Part shown: piece after piece, positions 27,475 through 40,140 of the stretch
How positions within the stretch are numbered: position 1 is the first letter of the stretch
Layout: each line of letters starts with the position of its first letter
Source of the DNA: Warburgia ugandensis
Taxonomy: Eukaryota > Streptophyta > Magnoliopsida > Canellales > Canellaceae
DNA length: 64,000 nt
NCBI GenBank assembly: GCA_035236585.1
Contig: CP141127.1
Span: 44,778,001 to 44,842,000, forward strand
Direction: 5' to 3'
Position numbers and translations under genes: made by a program
Notes under the pieces: generated by a model
The model's database searches: none
What the model was told of the DNA's origin: nothing
The model's input: only the letters and a program-made list of their open reading frames with translations

Positions 27475-29700
27475 TGTGACGACCCGGGTTTTCTCATGCA
27501 TTTTTTTTAAATGCAATGTCTAATTTCCTAAAGCGGGATGCATCCCTATTTGAAAACCATTTTATAAAAAACCATGAAATGCAGCGGAAAACCTTTAGTT
27601 TTAAACGCATTTTTGAAAACCCCGAGTGTCATTTGCTTTCACAACAACTAAGATAGTTTTTGGAAAAACTTCAGAAATCATAAATGTTTTTCCCCAGGTC
27701 TTTCCAGTCACAATGCATAGCCCAACTGTAACTAAGTACAAACACATGTCCAAAGGGTTGAGAGTTTACTTACATGTGTATTTGTTTCCTTTTGGATTCA
27801 CTTGCTCATAGCACTAACATAGATGTCCTCTTTTTGGGAGTGGAGCTGTCCTGAACCATGATATATATACAGACGTATCTTGTCCTTGAGTGCTTACTGA
27901 TGTCTGAAAAATGTTAAGGATTGGGTGAGTATATAATATACTCAATAGGAGTCTATCACTATTAGTTTTATAATGCATACGATCTTTAAAATCATGTGCT
28001 CACAAAAACATATTCATGTTGTACGGATAATCACGTTTAATATCGATATTAAAAGCCACTGTTAAACCGAAATATGGACGTCTTAAAGAAATATCATAAT
28101 CCAAGTCGAAAGTATTATACATCATAATCATAAAAATATGTCATAACATCATGATATGCATCAGATGCTTCATGGAATCCAACTCATGGATATCTATCAT
28201 GGTATGGTCGACCAACCTCATATCATGCCGTATGCAATGCACATAAATCCACGAAACCATAGGGCCCACTATGCCCACGACCTCACTGCCGTGTGGTCCC
28301 CGGGTACCTAGGGACACAGGATCATATACCTCCACGGGGCATATGACACTTCGACCTAGTGCTGTGACACCAGTGGTAGCCCCCTGTACCACATGCAGTC
28401 GAAGCAGGGACATGCCCTTTTTGGGCATGGTACCCATCCACCTAATAGTGGTAGAGGTTGGGTGGCTAACCCACACCCCTCGGCATAGCACCCACGAGCT
28501 TACAAGCCCAAATCATGTACGATCAAATAAGCCAAAAACCTCTTTTCAAAACCAGTCCTCTTTGGGTCCCTCACAACTGCCTAGCCCTCGGCACTCCAAT
28601 GTCTTTTGGCAACCCTCAAGGACATGCAATCTTTGCAAGTACTTAAATCATGCAATGTATGCACTTATTTACAAAACATATGTGTGCATAATGTATATGC
28701 AATATTTTACGAAACATGTCTATGTACAAAATGTTTATCATATGCATGCTAATTCAAGTCATGCTAAATGAGTCATATACTTATAACATATGTTCTCAAA
28801 ACAATGATAGATCTTTTAAAAGAATCTAATAGTGATAGAGCACCTACCTGACTGGGTCGCGTTAACCCCTTTGTCCTCGTACGCTCCTGAACATGGTTTG
28901 GGGACTCAAGGTTAGTTTAACCTATCTTTGATGGGTTTAGAGCAGTTGAGTCTTCTTACTTAGGCATTAGGGGTCCATGCCTATGCCTATGGGTGTCCTA
29001 AGGTCCTACTTGGGCCTTGGTATCCTCAATTTTCCAAAGTTCTAGTGGCCACGCGCCACCATCCTATTCTAAGGGTCATTCCCTACTTTTATTGGGCCTT
29101 GATTATGGATTTTATATTTTGGATGTGTTCGTGTCGTCAATAGGGACACAACGCCTTTTGCGGCGTCTCAATCGGAGCTCTAGATCTCAAGTTATAAGCA
29201 TTTTAGTGTTGTATGTACATAGAGTCTTAAAGACAAAAAAAGGAGGAATGCTAGGGCGCTGTGCGTCTGCGACGTGTGCCCAGCTTCCTTAAGTAACCAG
29301 AAAAAACGACGCATGCTAGCGCGCTGGCGTTTGTGGTGCACGCCTCAGTGGGCGTGTCTGCAGAGCCTCTCTATACCTCTGCCCGTCTGTCCCTTTAGCG
29401 GGTGCGTCCCTGGACGCACCCGTTTGGTTTTTCAAACAGGCGTCGACGTGGGACATTCCTGTTGGATCGTCCCGCCCGTTAGTGACCAGGGTCGTGCTCA
29501 GGTCACCCTGGTTTGACCCCGTCGAACCAGTGCGGCCCTGGGGACGTCCCCGGGTCCTTGGTGGCGCTCCCAGGCTCTGTTTTGCATGGTTTTTCATGCA
29601 AAAACTTAGGGGAATTGAGCCTAAGACTATGGGTGAGATAGGTTCGGGGAGTTTTTGGGCATATCTGCTTCGTGGGTGGTTTTCTCTCCACGTTTTTCCT
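27475..29700 (-). repeat. N2 3' LTR (shorter copy)
   Basis: Nearly identical to 32091 to about 34310. Contains the palindrome at 27926-27944 and a GC-rich block at about 29230-29600. Open stretches of up to 166 codons here lie in LTR sequence and resemble no known protein. Confidence 0.85.
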
Positions 29701-32076
29701 AGCGGTACTTCATCTATCTTGAATTCCTTAGATTCCTATACTTATCTTATCATGTATAAGATAGTCTCCTCGTAAGATCATGCTTCTTTGCTCATGAATA
29801 TACTTCTTCCAAGATCATATTATCTTATTTCTCCTATTTTGAATATCATAGGATAATCCTTTTCATCTAGTGATCTCTTTCATTATCCACAAGTCCAAAA
29901 AGTTACCTTCTTTCTATTGTGTCTAACTTTGCTTCTTACCCTTGTCTCCAAGATACTTCAATAACTGATATGGTATCATGTGTTCTATAGCAAAACCCTT
30001 GATTAACTTCGAATTTCAACTGTCTGTTGTTTTCCATACGTGACTCAAGGTTATATTCAAAATGAAATCATGAAAGCCAATTAGTACCATCTTCTATCAC
30101 TAATACTACCTCATATTACGGTTAGGACATTCAAACTGTTCATCAAGTTTCATAGATGCTGAAGTCATCAAATACTTTTTCTTCTTGAAGAGTTTATTCA
30201 TACTCATGTCAACTATATCATGGTTCATTGTTCTCTTCTAGAGGCCTATCTCACTATTCACATCAACTTGTTATTAGGAGTGTTAATAATGTTCTTATTT
30301 ATGCAAAGCAAAGAGTCTCTTATTTATCACCGGATACCCTTACTAGGTCATGGTTGAATCCTTTGTCATCATCCTCTTTGTCCTTTCTTTGCTTGATGGT
30401 TTTCTTCGTTACCTTCTAGTTTCAAAGTTCTATACTCAATCCAGTAGGGTTAGTCCTTAAGAAATTCCTTTAATTGATTTTTCGTACTTGGTACATGCTC
30501 ATAACGACTAACTATTTATCAAAAAGGCAATGTAACATCCAATCTTACCTTATAGTGTGCTAGCCATCTCACCTTATCCCCATGTCAATGTATTGTTCAA
30601 TATTTTACCAAGGCTTTATCGTCACCATGTAGTCTATATTGTCAGGAGGTATCCTCATAAGTAGTGATTTTCTCAATTCCTCAAATTTTATTTTTCAAGT
30701 GCCTCCTTATTTTATCTTTTAAGTGCCTTCTCATACTTAGCTTATAATAGCAATAATTCGTCTCCAATAGCAATTATATCAAATTGTACTGAAGTTGTTA
30801 ACTCCACAAGTTTTTATAATACTCAGATAAGTATAAACATTTTCTTAGACATAGAAAGAATTTATTCGATAAGCTTAAGGGTCTCTAGAGTGATCGGTAC
30901 TTATCTACCTTTCTTTCAATCCAAGTCAGTAGTATTTTTCAGACCCAAAGTAATTTCTTCACCTTGTCATGGTAGCCACTAAGGTTTGAAAAACCTTTCA
31001 CATTGGTTTAGATCACTTCTTATTTTTGCTCCTATCTCAGTTGTTACCATATTTATTGTACTTGTAGCTCTTCATGATGTGGCCTAATCAACTACATGAT
31101 GTGGACTAATCAACTGGCCTTATACCCTCAAATGACTTAGCCTATCAAGTACTCAAGTCTATAGACTTATAACATCCTTCTTAGTATATAACTTCAACTA
31201 CTAACTCACAGATATTAACATACCTGATTAATTAGGGTGGGATGCCTCTATTTTGTTGACAACACTTAATGATGGTCTTAAGATATTTGGTCTTCAAATT
31301 TATGATAGCAAGAACTTCATTTGATCATTGATGGTACTCTTCTCGCTGAAGGTAGATAGATGGACAAGTTACTGTCCTGGCCTAATTCCTTTTTATTTAT
31401 TAACGTAGTGGCAAGCTGAGATATCACCAAATTTTCCTTTTTATTACATCCATGGGTGTTCCCCATAAGCTAATGGATTCAATATCAAACCATTTGTAGA
31501 ATTTTAATTTCTAGTTGGTCACTTTTTTCGAAACTTTCTTGTCACATAATCTCCTGAAATTTGATACTCTAGTCAAAGTCTTAAATCCCATATGCTTCCT
31601 CTCTATTATACGTATCATTGCTAACTCGACTATTATTCCCTTGATACTCTTTATGATGGAAGATATCCACCTAGGTTCTTTAATTTTTTTATTTTTTATT
31701 TTTTTATTTTTTTTTCAACTCTATCTTCTAACAAGTCCTTTAATCATCTTCATTCATTCATTCTCATCATCCATATATGAGTTTTCACATTTGCACCTTA
31801 CAATAATCCTTATATGAGATTTCATATTTGCATCACTGCACAATAATTCTTATTTCCTATAATTTTGATAGGATTCAAGCAATCCAATATCTAAGTATTT
31901 GCTAGGATTATCTCCTTTTTTACGTATGTGTTTATGGTGAAATGTCTTGAGTCATTATAATCCTCGAATAGAAGTAGTCATCTCTACTACTCCTATTTGT
32001 ACTACTTATCCTTGATTTTCTTTATTGTCTATGACCCTTAGACATGCTGGATTGGCTGTGAAAGGATAAAACCTGG
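29700..32076 (-). other. N2 internal region, no recognised coding capacity
   Basis: Aligned by eye with N1 13260-16269. A T-rich low-complexity run lies at 31680-31716 and a duplicated 22-23-base string at about 31073-31119. No retroelement protein domain seen on either strand. Confidence 0.65.
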
Positions 32077-32088
32077 GCTCTGATACCA
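32077..32088 (-). other. N2 primer-binding site (initiator tRNA-Met type)
   Basis: The minus strand reads TGGTATCAGAGC, two bases inside the LTR that begins at 32091. Identical to the N1 site. Confidence 0.92.
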
Positions 32089-32090
32089 AC

Positions 32091-34818
32091 TGTGACGACC
32101 CGGGTTTTCTCATGCATCTTTTTTAAATGCAATGTCTAATTTCCTAAGGCGGGATGCATCCCTATTTGAAAACCATTTTATAAAAAACCATGCAATGCAG
32201 CGGAAAACCTTTAGTTTTAAACTCATTTTTGAAAACCCCGAGTGTCATTTGCTTTCACAACAACTAAGGTAGTTTTTGGAAAAACTTCAAAAATCATAAA
32301 TGTTTTTCCCCAGGTCTTTCCAGTCACAATGCACAGCCCAACTGTAACTAAGTACAAACACATGTCCAAAGGGTTGAGAGTTTACTTACATGTGTATTTG
32401 TTTCCTTTTGGATTCACTTGCTCATAACACTAACATAGATGTCCTCTTTTTGGGAGTGGAGCTGTCCTGAACCATGATATATATACAGACGTATCTTGTC
32501 CTTGAGTGCTTACTGATGTCTGAAAAATGTTAAGGATTGGGTGAGTATATAATATACTCAGTAGGAGTCTATCACTATTAGTTTTATAATGCATACGATC
32601 TTTAAAATCATGTGCTCATAAAAACATATGCATGTTGTACGAATAATCACGTTTAATATCGATATTAAAAGCCACTGTTAAACCGAAATACTGACGTCTT
32701 AAAGAAATATGATAATCCAAGTCGAAAGTATCATACATCATAATCATAAAAATATGTCATAACATCATGATATGCATCAGATGCTTCATGGAATCCAACT
32801 CATGGATATCTATCATGGTATGGTCGACCAACCTTATATCATGCCGTATGCAATGCACATAAATCCACGAAACCATAGGGCCCACTATGCCCACGACCTC
32901 ACTGCCGTGTGGTCCCCGGGTACCTAGGGACACAGGATCATATACCTCCACGGGGCATATGACACTTCGACCCAGTGCTGTGACACCAGTGGTAGCCCCC
33001 TGTTCCACATGCAGTCGAAGCAGGGACATGCCCTTTTTGGGCATGGTACCCATCCACCTAATAGTGGTAGAGGCTGGGTGGCCAACCCACACCCCTCGGC
33101 ATAGCACCCACGAGCTTACAAGCCCAAATCATGTACGATCAAATAAGCCAAAAACCTCTTTTCAAAACCAGTCCTCTTTGGGTCCCTCACAACTGCCTGG
33201 CCCTTGGCACTCCAATGTCTTTTGGCAACCCTCAAGGACATGCAATCTTTGCAATTACTTAAATCATGCAATGTATGCACTTGTTTACAAAACATATGTG
33301 TGCATAATATATATGCAATCTTTTACGAAACATGTCTATGTACAAAACGTTTATCATATGCATGCTAATTCAAGTCATGCTAAATGAGTCATATAATTAT
33401 AACATATGTTCTCAAAATAATGATAGATCTTTTAAAAGAATCTAATAGTGATAGAGCACCTACCTGACTGGGTCGCGTTAACCCCTTTGTCCTCGTACGC
33501 TCCTGAACATGGTTTGGGGACTCAAGGTTAGTTTAACCTATCTTTGATGGGTTTAAAGCAGTTGGGTCTTATTACTTAGGCATTAGGGGTCCATCCCTAT
33601 GCCTATGGGTGTCCTAAGGTCCTACTTGGGCCTTGGTATCCTCAATTTTCCAAAGTTCTAGTGGCCACGTTCCACCATCCTATTCTAAGGGTCATTCCCT
33701 ACTTTAATTGGGCCTTGATCAGGGATTTTATGATTTAGATGTGTCCGTGTCGTCGATATAGACACAATGCCTTTTGCGGCATCTCAATCGGAGCTCTAGA
33801 TCTCAAGTTATAAGCATTTTAGTGTTGTATGTACATAGAGTCTTAAAGACCAAAAAAGGAGGAATGCTAGGGCGCTGCGCGTCTGCGACGTGCGACCAGC
33901 TTCCTTAAGTAACCAGAAAAAACGATGCATGCTAGCATGCTGGCGTTTGCGGCGGGCCTCAGCGGGCGCGTCTGCAGACGTGCGCTATACCTCCGCCCGT
34001 CTGTCCCTTCAGCGGGCGCGTCCCTGGACGCACCCGTTTGGTTTTTCAAACAGGCGTCGACCTGCGTCGACGTGGGACGTTCCTGTTGGATCGTCCCGCT
34101 CGTTAATGACCAGGGTCATCCTCAGGTCACCCTGGTTCGACCCCGTCAAACCAGTGTGGCCCTGGGGACGTCCCAGGGTCCTTGGTGGAGTTCCCAGGCT
34201 CCATTTTGCATGGTTTTTCATGCAAAAACTTAGGGGAATTGAGCCTAAGACTATGGGTGAGATGAGTTTGGGGAGTTTTTGGGGATACCTGCTTCGTGGG
34301 TGGTTTTCTCTCCATGTTTTCCCCTCTTGGTCACTGCTTCGCGATGGGTTTTCTGCAAGGTTTGAGCTGCCATTAGAAGCACCCAAGAGCTCTATTTATA
34401 GAGCTTTTAAAGAGGGTTCTGGAGGGGTTCTAACTGCCTTTGAATGGCGGTGGAGAAACCTCCAGAATGGAGGTGGTTTCTCCTTGAAACACCACCGTTC
34501 TAGAAGCCTCTAGGAGCTTGAAGACGACGGGGTGCCCGTATCAAAACGGGCACCTGTGTTTTTCAGGTTAAGTCGTTTTTGTTGAATTTACAGTTTTGCC
34601 CCTCAACTTCAAAGGTCCTTATCTTGTTCATTTTAACTCCGTTTTGGGTGATTTTGGTCTCGTTGGATTCCTTTTTCCGAGACGCATCAAATGGAACCAC
34701 TTTTAGGACCAAATTCCTAGGTTTAGTCAAGGAAACTAGTGAAATGACCAAAATGCCCTTATCTTTAAAACTGAACTTTTTATGGGCTTTTAATATTACA
34801 AAAATTGGGGTCATTACA
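32091..34818 (-). repeat. N2 5' LTR
   Basis: Full-length LTR of 2.73 kb. The minus strand starts TGTAATGACCCCAATTTTTG, close to the element 4 LTR start TGTAATAACCCC. Contains the palindrome at 32542-32560, a GC-rich block at about 33840-34550 and a TATA-like box at 34392-34400. Confidence 0.88.
34392..34400 (-). promoter_or_regulatory. Probable TATA box of N2 5' LTR
   Basis: TATAAATAG on the minus strand, about 420 bases from the LTR start. If used, U3 would be short and the transcribed R-U5 part of the LTR over 2 kb long. Confidence 0.55.
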
Positions 34819-35608
34819 TTTTCCCTTCCCCGCCTCCATCTAGTTTACCTCCTTCCTAGTTTATTTTTTCTGTTTTAATCAGATTTTTGCTTTAATTCCA
34901 ATTTTACCCATTGTAATTAATTAAAATTCTATTGTGTCCTTGATTTTAGTTTCCTGTATCTCCCTTTCCATTCTAGTTTTATTTTATCTTTATTTTGCTT
35001 ATCCAAGAATTGCCCAATGCAATCCAGATTGGTTAAAGCTTAACCTAATCAACGAGTTAGCATTAATAGAGAAGAACTCTCTCTTTCTGCTGTGTTTTAG
35101 ACCCGATTTTTAATTAAAATTTTTATTTCATTCTTAGGACATTCCTAAGGTCAATTAATGTCATTGATCTTTAATGTAAAATCCAGAAAGTGATCTAGTC
35201 TACCTAAATCCCAAATCACCATTTACTCTAGATCTTTAAGATTTTGAGGAATTGGACTAATCTGACTAGGAGATCTTTAATCAAGGACATGTTCAAGCAT
35301 TAATGAATGCTAATCAACTCTAAGAAGATCATGTTTGATGAAATTGACAATGATTAAGCTAGACAAGTAGTTTTTTCATGTTATTTGTTATATTTTCTTT
35401 CTTTTTGAATTTCAAATTCTGTAGCTTTTGGCTATTGAATAGATTTGAACCTTTATTCCATTTTTAGTAATTTTTTGTTATTTATTTCTAAATTTTGGTA
35501 ATTAAATTTTATTTAAACTCCCACTTTTTAAGCCGAGTCCTTGTGGGATCGACCTGTACTTGTGCACACTATAGTGCAATAACCTGTGCACTTGTGAAAA
35601 ACTCAACA
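34819..35608 (+). repeat. Element 3 5' LTR, second piece
   Basis: Begins with the TTTTC duplication left by N2 and ends AACTCAACA at 35608. Aligns with about 41570-42288. Confidence 0.83.
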
Positions 35609-35614
35609 AGTTTT

Positions 35615-35633
35615 TGGTGCCCTTAATGAGGAC
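35615..35633 (+). other. Element 3 primer-binding site
   Basis: TGGTGCCCTTAATGAGGAC lies a few bases inside the LTR end. It resembles the tRNA-Asp type site TGGCGCCGTTGCCGGGGA used by Athila-lineage elements, with several differences. Confidence 0.6.
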
Positions 35634-36800
35634 CCACAATGAAATTTTCATAAAATTAAATTAAAAACCCAAAAATAAAAATTTAGAAATTTTAAAAATA
35701 AAAAATAATTTTTTAGGAATTGCATGCTTTTATCATTTTAGGCATTCTTAGGCACATTTTCAATTTGTTTTAGTATGTAATCACCTTGTTTCTTGAATTG
35801 GGTACTTATTTCGATCTTTCTTTTTTAGGAAATTAGAAAGTGGAGAAAATTAGCAACTGGATCTTCATAAAAATAGAAATTTCCCTTCTTTCCTAGATTA
35901 GGATTTTCTTTTCTTTTGAGAGAATCTTGTAATGAGGATTTTTGTAATTTGAAATTTTCATTTAAATTTTAAAGGGGTTGTATAATACAGGGCAAGTGTG
36001 GGATAAGGTGGCCCACACTTGATCTTCATAAAAAACACCACTATAAGTATCCCTCGCTCCTTTTATTTCCTAGATTTGGCTTTGCATTTAAAATAATTTT
36101 GCATTATGTGGTAGTGTAATTGCAAATAGAAAGTATCTTTGATAATTTTTGCATATTTAAGCTTTTGCATTAGTTTATTATTATAAATACATTCTTAGGG
36201 TATGTTTACTACTTTAAGGTGATATATATGTTGATCGAATTGCCATTGAGTATAAAAATTATTTAGTAAGGGCACCCAACCCCCACAAGATCAAGAATGG
36301 ATTTCATCACCACTCCTTTGCCCACTTAGGCTAATCATCACAAGTGTGCAACCCTACCTTTCAAATTACTCCAAAATCAATTAAAAGAGACCTATAAGGC
36401 CATCACATGCTCGTAAGACCCTCTTACTAAGACAAAATCTATTGTCACTCTAGTGGCTTTTGAGTACTGTGGTTATAGTAAGTGTCTTAAAATCCAATTG
36501 ATTTTTGCACACCTTTTGTTGATGTTTGTTGAGGTCTAAATGCCTCCTTACATGAGCATTGTATTAACTCCCTTGGGTAGAACCTAACTGATAAGCAGTA
36601 GTCAAGTTTGAAAGAGAGGAGCACTAGATTAGGCTAATCTAAAAGCATTGTCCCCACACAAATTCAAGAAAATTAAAATATTGCTGCTTTTTAGCCTAAG
36701 GTAAATTTGATTGTGCCCTTTGTTTGTGCACCATTCCAGGAAGTTAGGTTGCATCATGTAGATTAGTTTTCCTCTTATAAAAAACTCAACATTGTATTTA
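35634..36800 (+). other. Element 3 leader region
   Basis: Non-coding stretch between primer site and the open segments. Reversed, it aligns with the element 2 leader: the 'GTGTGGG..GGCCCACACTTG' string (about 35996-36023) and the 18-mer TGAGGTCTAAATGCCTCC (36530-36547) are shared. Confidence 0.65.
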
Positions 36801-38400
36801 ATGATTTGTTTCATTGTATACCAAGTTGAAAACAATAGCCTATAGAGAAGGGGATATATTACATAGATTAAATGCATCAATGGATTGGTTAGATATTATA
36901 AAAAGTCAGTTGCTTAGGATAATAGATTCTAGGCAAGCTACGGCACAACCTCAATACCATAATGACTATACCTATTATGCTCCTTCATGGCCCTCATCCA
37001 GCTCCATGTATAATGGTTATTATTAGGAGCTAGTTGATGCACTTAATGCATTCAAATGCCCTAACAATTTTTATCTCAGAGACAAATTTCCAAGATTATA
37101 ATAGATAGGTTAGGCATCATGAATAACCATGGTCTCAAAATTACCAATATTAGGAGCCACAATGGTCCCATCCTAGTCAACACTACCATTGTTATCAAGA
37201 ATATCATGGTTAACCATCACGGGTTCAACCTGCTCAGCCCTTTTTCAATAACCCCATGCCATAGCAATATTAACCCTATGAGGCATTTCCTCTACAATAT
37301 GAAGAACAACCATTAAAAGAGAGTGCCCATGAAAAGATGCATCAGGAAATGGAAAGATAAAGGAGGAATGGATTGCAAAAATGAAACCAATATGGGAAAA
37401 TATTGATAGAAACATTGCTGAAACAGATGAGATAATAAAACAGATTAAGGATAATAAAGAGCCATTTATTATTGATAATAGGATGGAAATTTCTTATCAT
37501 CCTTTTGAGCCACAAAGTCCACAACCATCCTTAGAAACCTCCAACTTATATCTATTCGTGTCTTGGTCCTTACAATTATGATGAAGAGACTTCCATTGAT
37601 GAAAAAAATAAAGCTTTAGAAACATTCAACCCAAAACCTCCTACTCCTTTTTATGACTTTGATGAAGACACATCCATTGAGGAGATGAATGAGCAATTGA
37701 ATACTGTGCATTTAATGGACACTTCTCAATGAAAACTTTGAGTAGATCTCCCTATAGAGCCTAAAATTCATATTAAACCTTCTGATGTAGAAGATGTACC
37801 TGATTGGGACTTACTAACCTTATTTGAACAATCACAAGATAGTCATATAGGCCCATTTAACACCTTACCTGTGTACATAAAATAGGAAGAAAAAGAGTCA
37901 GTTGATGTACATCAACCTACTATAGGGTACACATCAAAAAATAATTAGTGTTTAAGTGAAACCTTGTCCCCACCTTTAGTAATACAAGAACAACCTTATA
38001 GGGAAGGGCAGATTCAGCTTATACCCTTATTTCTGAACAATGTCAGGAAAACGGAGAAAAAAGTTAAGTAAAATATAATGGTCTTGTTATCCCTCAATTT
38101 GATCATGAAAAGGGCCATTCATTCCCAAATGGTCCAACAAAATGCATGGTAGTACATGAAGTCATTGTGTTACCATCACATCAATTTTTGAGGTGGAGGA
38201 ATTATATGGACTACCATGAAATTTTGAAGATGGGGGATTATCAATATGATTCCCCACAATTAAAAATCATGGGGATCTTCATTGTCTTAATGTTACCACC
38301 GTCAAAAATTTTGGGATGGAGGCAATATATAGATTACCATGAGATTCCAAAGTGGCGTGAGAAATCTTGCCATTTCATCGCAGTGTAAGAATAAGGACAA
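36800..38400 (+). pseudogene. Element 3 coding-like segment of unknown family
   Basis: Several short plus-strand open stretches occur here. One encodes a Tyr/Ser/Pro-rich end (NDYTYYAPSWPSSSS); others are acidic, with Asp-Glu-rich strings such as DFDEDTSIEEMNEQLNTVHL; one near 38146-38388 has a repeated W-R-x-Y-x-D-Y-H-E-I pattern. I recognise no RT, integrase or protease. It takes the place of gag-pol in this element. It is broken and I cannot assign a function; a decayed gag-like protein is one possibility. Confidence 0.5.
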
Positions 38401-40140
38401 ATAAGCTGACCCAGTTAGCTCTAAGTTTAGAAAGTTACATTAGGCCATGTCTAGCTTAAGATGCAAAGCTTAGCGCTTCTTGGGAGGCAAGCCAAATGTT
38501 TTTCAAATCTCCATCTTCTACATCCTTCCATTATCATATAGATCAACATTGAGGACAATGTTTTAGTGAGGCAAAAAGGGACATTGAATTTTCTTGATCT
38601 TTTGAAAAAAAAAGTTTTTAAGGTAGAGTTCCCTTATTATGATGAGAACTAGATGTTTAGAATTTAGTAGTTCCATAGTTTTCACCTCTTAATATAAATA
38701 CATATGATTAGTTTTGCATATAATTCATGTGTTGAAGTATTTTATTAAAGTTAATTCTCGGGAACTATTTACACACAGCACATAGTTAAGACTAATAGAA
38801 AGGTATGACTTAGAGACCCTGAGAAAAACCAGTGGAGACCTATAAGCCAGTTAGATTTGAGATTATCTTCTTTCAATGAGTTATAAATAATTCCACAATT
38901 TCTTCAATGTATATAAAACAATGTGATCCTATTTTCATTATTCTTATTAAACATCAAGAATAAATAGGAGTACTGGCTATAATTCCAAAAAAATTATTGA
39001 ATCTAATAGGCTTTAGGAAACCTAGAAAATGATATAAGCCATCCTAGCTCAGCCTACAGATATAAAGCCTACACAATATATCATACCACTAGTTAGCCCA
39101 TTTGAGCTTATTTTTATGCCTTTTCGTTCTTAATCCCACTCACCTTAACCCAAAACAAGCTAGTAAAATAAATAACCACTACCCATCTTCAAAATGAGTA
39201 TAGTTAGTAGAAAAAGTTCAAAAATAGACAAAAAGTCAAAGAAGTGAGACAGATAGCTATCTTTCTTCCAAAGAAGCAAAAGGAAAAGAAGTGAAAAAAA
39301 AAAAGAATGAAAAAGAAAGACAAAAATATGAAAGAGATATTCACTTCAAGTACAGCCCAAAAGAAAAGTTGTCCTAATAGATATTTATTGAAGTCCTCTA
39401 CTCAATTATGAACCTTTAAAATCCTTATACCCTTCTTTTTTAAACCTGTCCTAAGTCTACATTTCTTTCCAGTTAAAGACCTATTGATCTTAGGAGGAAC
39501 ATAGCCATATAGATGAGATAAAAAGAAGGAATTAATGTAAATGACCCCTAATATTCTTGGTGATAACATTCACTCTTAGGGATCATTTTCCTTTGTCTCA
39601 TGAGCATTCAAAAGATTTATGTGAACCACTAGCTTGTTGGATTCATTCTCATAATGAGAGAAATATGTTTAAATATGTATTTGTGAGTTTCATTACTAAG
39701 TGTATGCCTACGAGGATTTGAGGTCAATACATATTTCCAATGGAATTTAAGCATATCCAGTCAGATGTCAAGATTTATGTGGCTGTACACACACATGCAC
39801 TCTAAGCAATAACTTAAATAAAATGTCTTTAATATGTGTATGATGTGTAAAATTGTCAAATTTTTACCATTAAGTTGTGAAAAATTAGTAGATTGATTAT
39901 GAATGAGGATTCTTTGAGATAAAATAGGGAACAGGAACTTCTTGAATTTTGTGCATATATTCATTGCAAACCCTAATGAGGCCTAACTCATTCGCCAAGG
40001 GTAACCTAGGGGTTCAAGGGCTTGTTGGATGCATTAAATATAATCGTGAGTAACTGCAAAAGTGGCACTCTATACCAGTTTTTGAAAAATGATGTTTCAC
40101 ATGTTTTGCTCAAGACTAGTAAAATACTAGTTGAGGGCTG
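38400..40140 (+). other. Element 3 3' non-coding region and polypurine tract
   Basis: Aligns with 8400-10078 of element 1, beginning with the 'TTAGCGC..GGAGGCAA' string near 38470. It ends at CTAGTTGAGGGCTG just before the LTR. Confidence 0.75.

Larger units (their letters stand above)
27475..34818 (-). mobile_element. N2: second copy of the non-coding N family, youngest insertion
   Basis: Minus-strand element with direct LTRs 27475 to about 29700 and 32091-34818, exact target duplication TTTTC (27470-27474 and 34819-34823), and initiator-Met primer site at 32077-32088. The lower-coordinate LTR is shorter than its partner. The internal region (about 29700-32076) aligns with that of N1. The shared LTR parts differ by only about 2-3% by eye, making this the most recent insertion in the window. 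The uninterrupted site is visible in the element 3 3' LTR near 41570-41580. Confidence 0.88.

Noticed and set aside
28271-28771. 166-codon plus-strand frame and overlapping 116-codon minus-strand frame, repeated at 32887-33387 and 32757-33107
   Set aside because: Both copies are in the paired N2 LTRs, so conservation only reflects recent duplication of the LTR. The more diverged N1 LTRs do not preserve them.
31680-31716. T-rich run as the tail of an inserted SINE or LINE (minus strand)
   Set aside because: No flanking target duplication or RNA polymerase III box motifs were seen next to it; it looks like low-complexity growth inside N2.
33890-34513. Longest open frame in the window (207 codons, plus strand), as a possible gene
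   Set aside because: It lies in the GC-rich part of the N2 LTR. The matching region of the other LTR does not keep the same reading, the protein looks low-complexity, and no domain is recognised.
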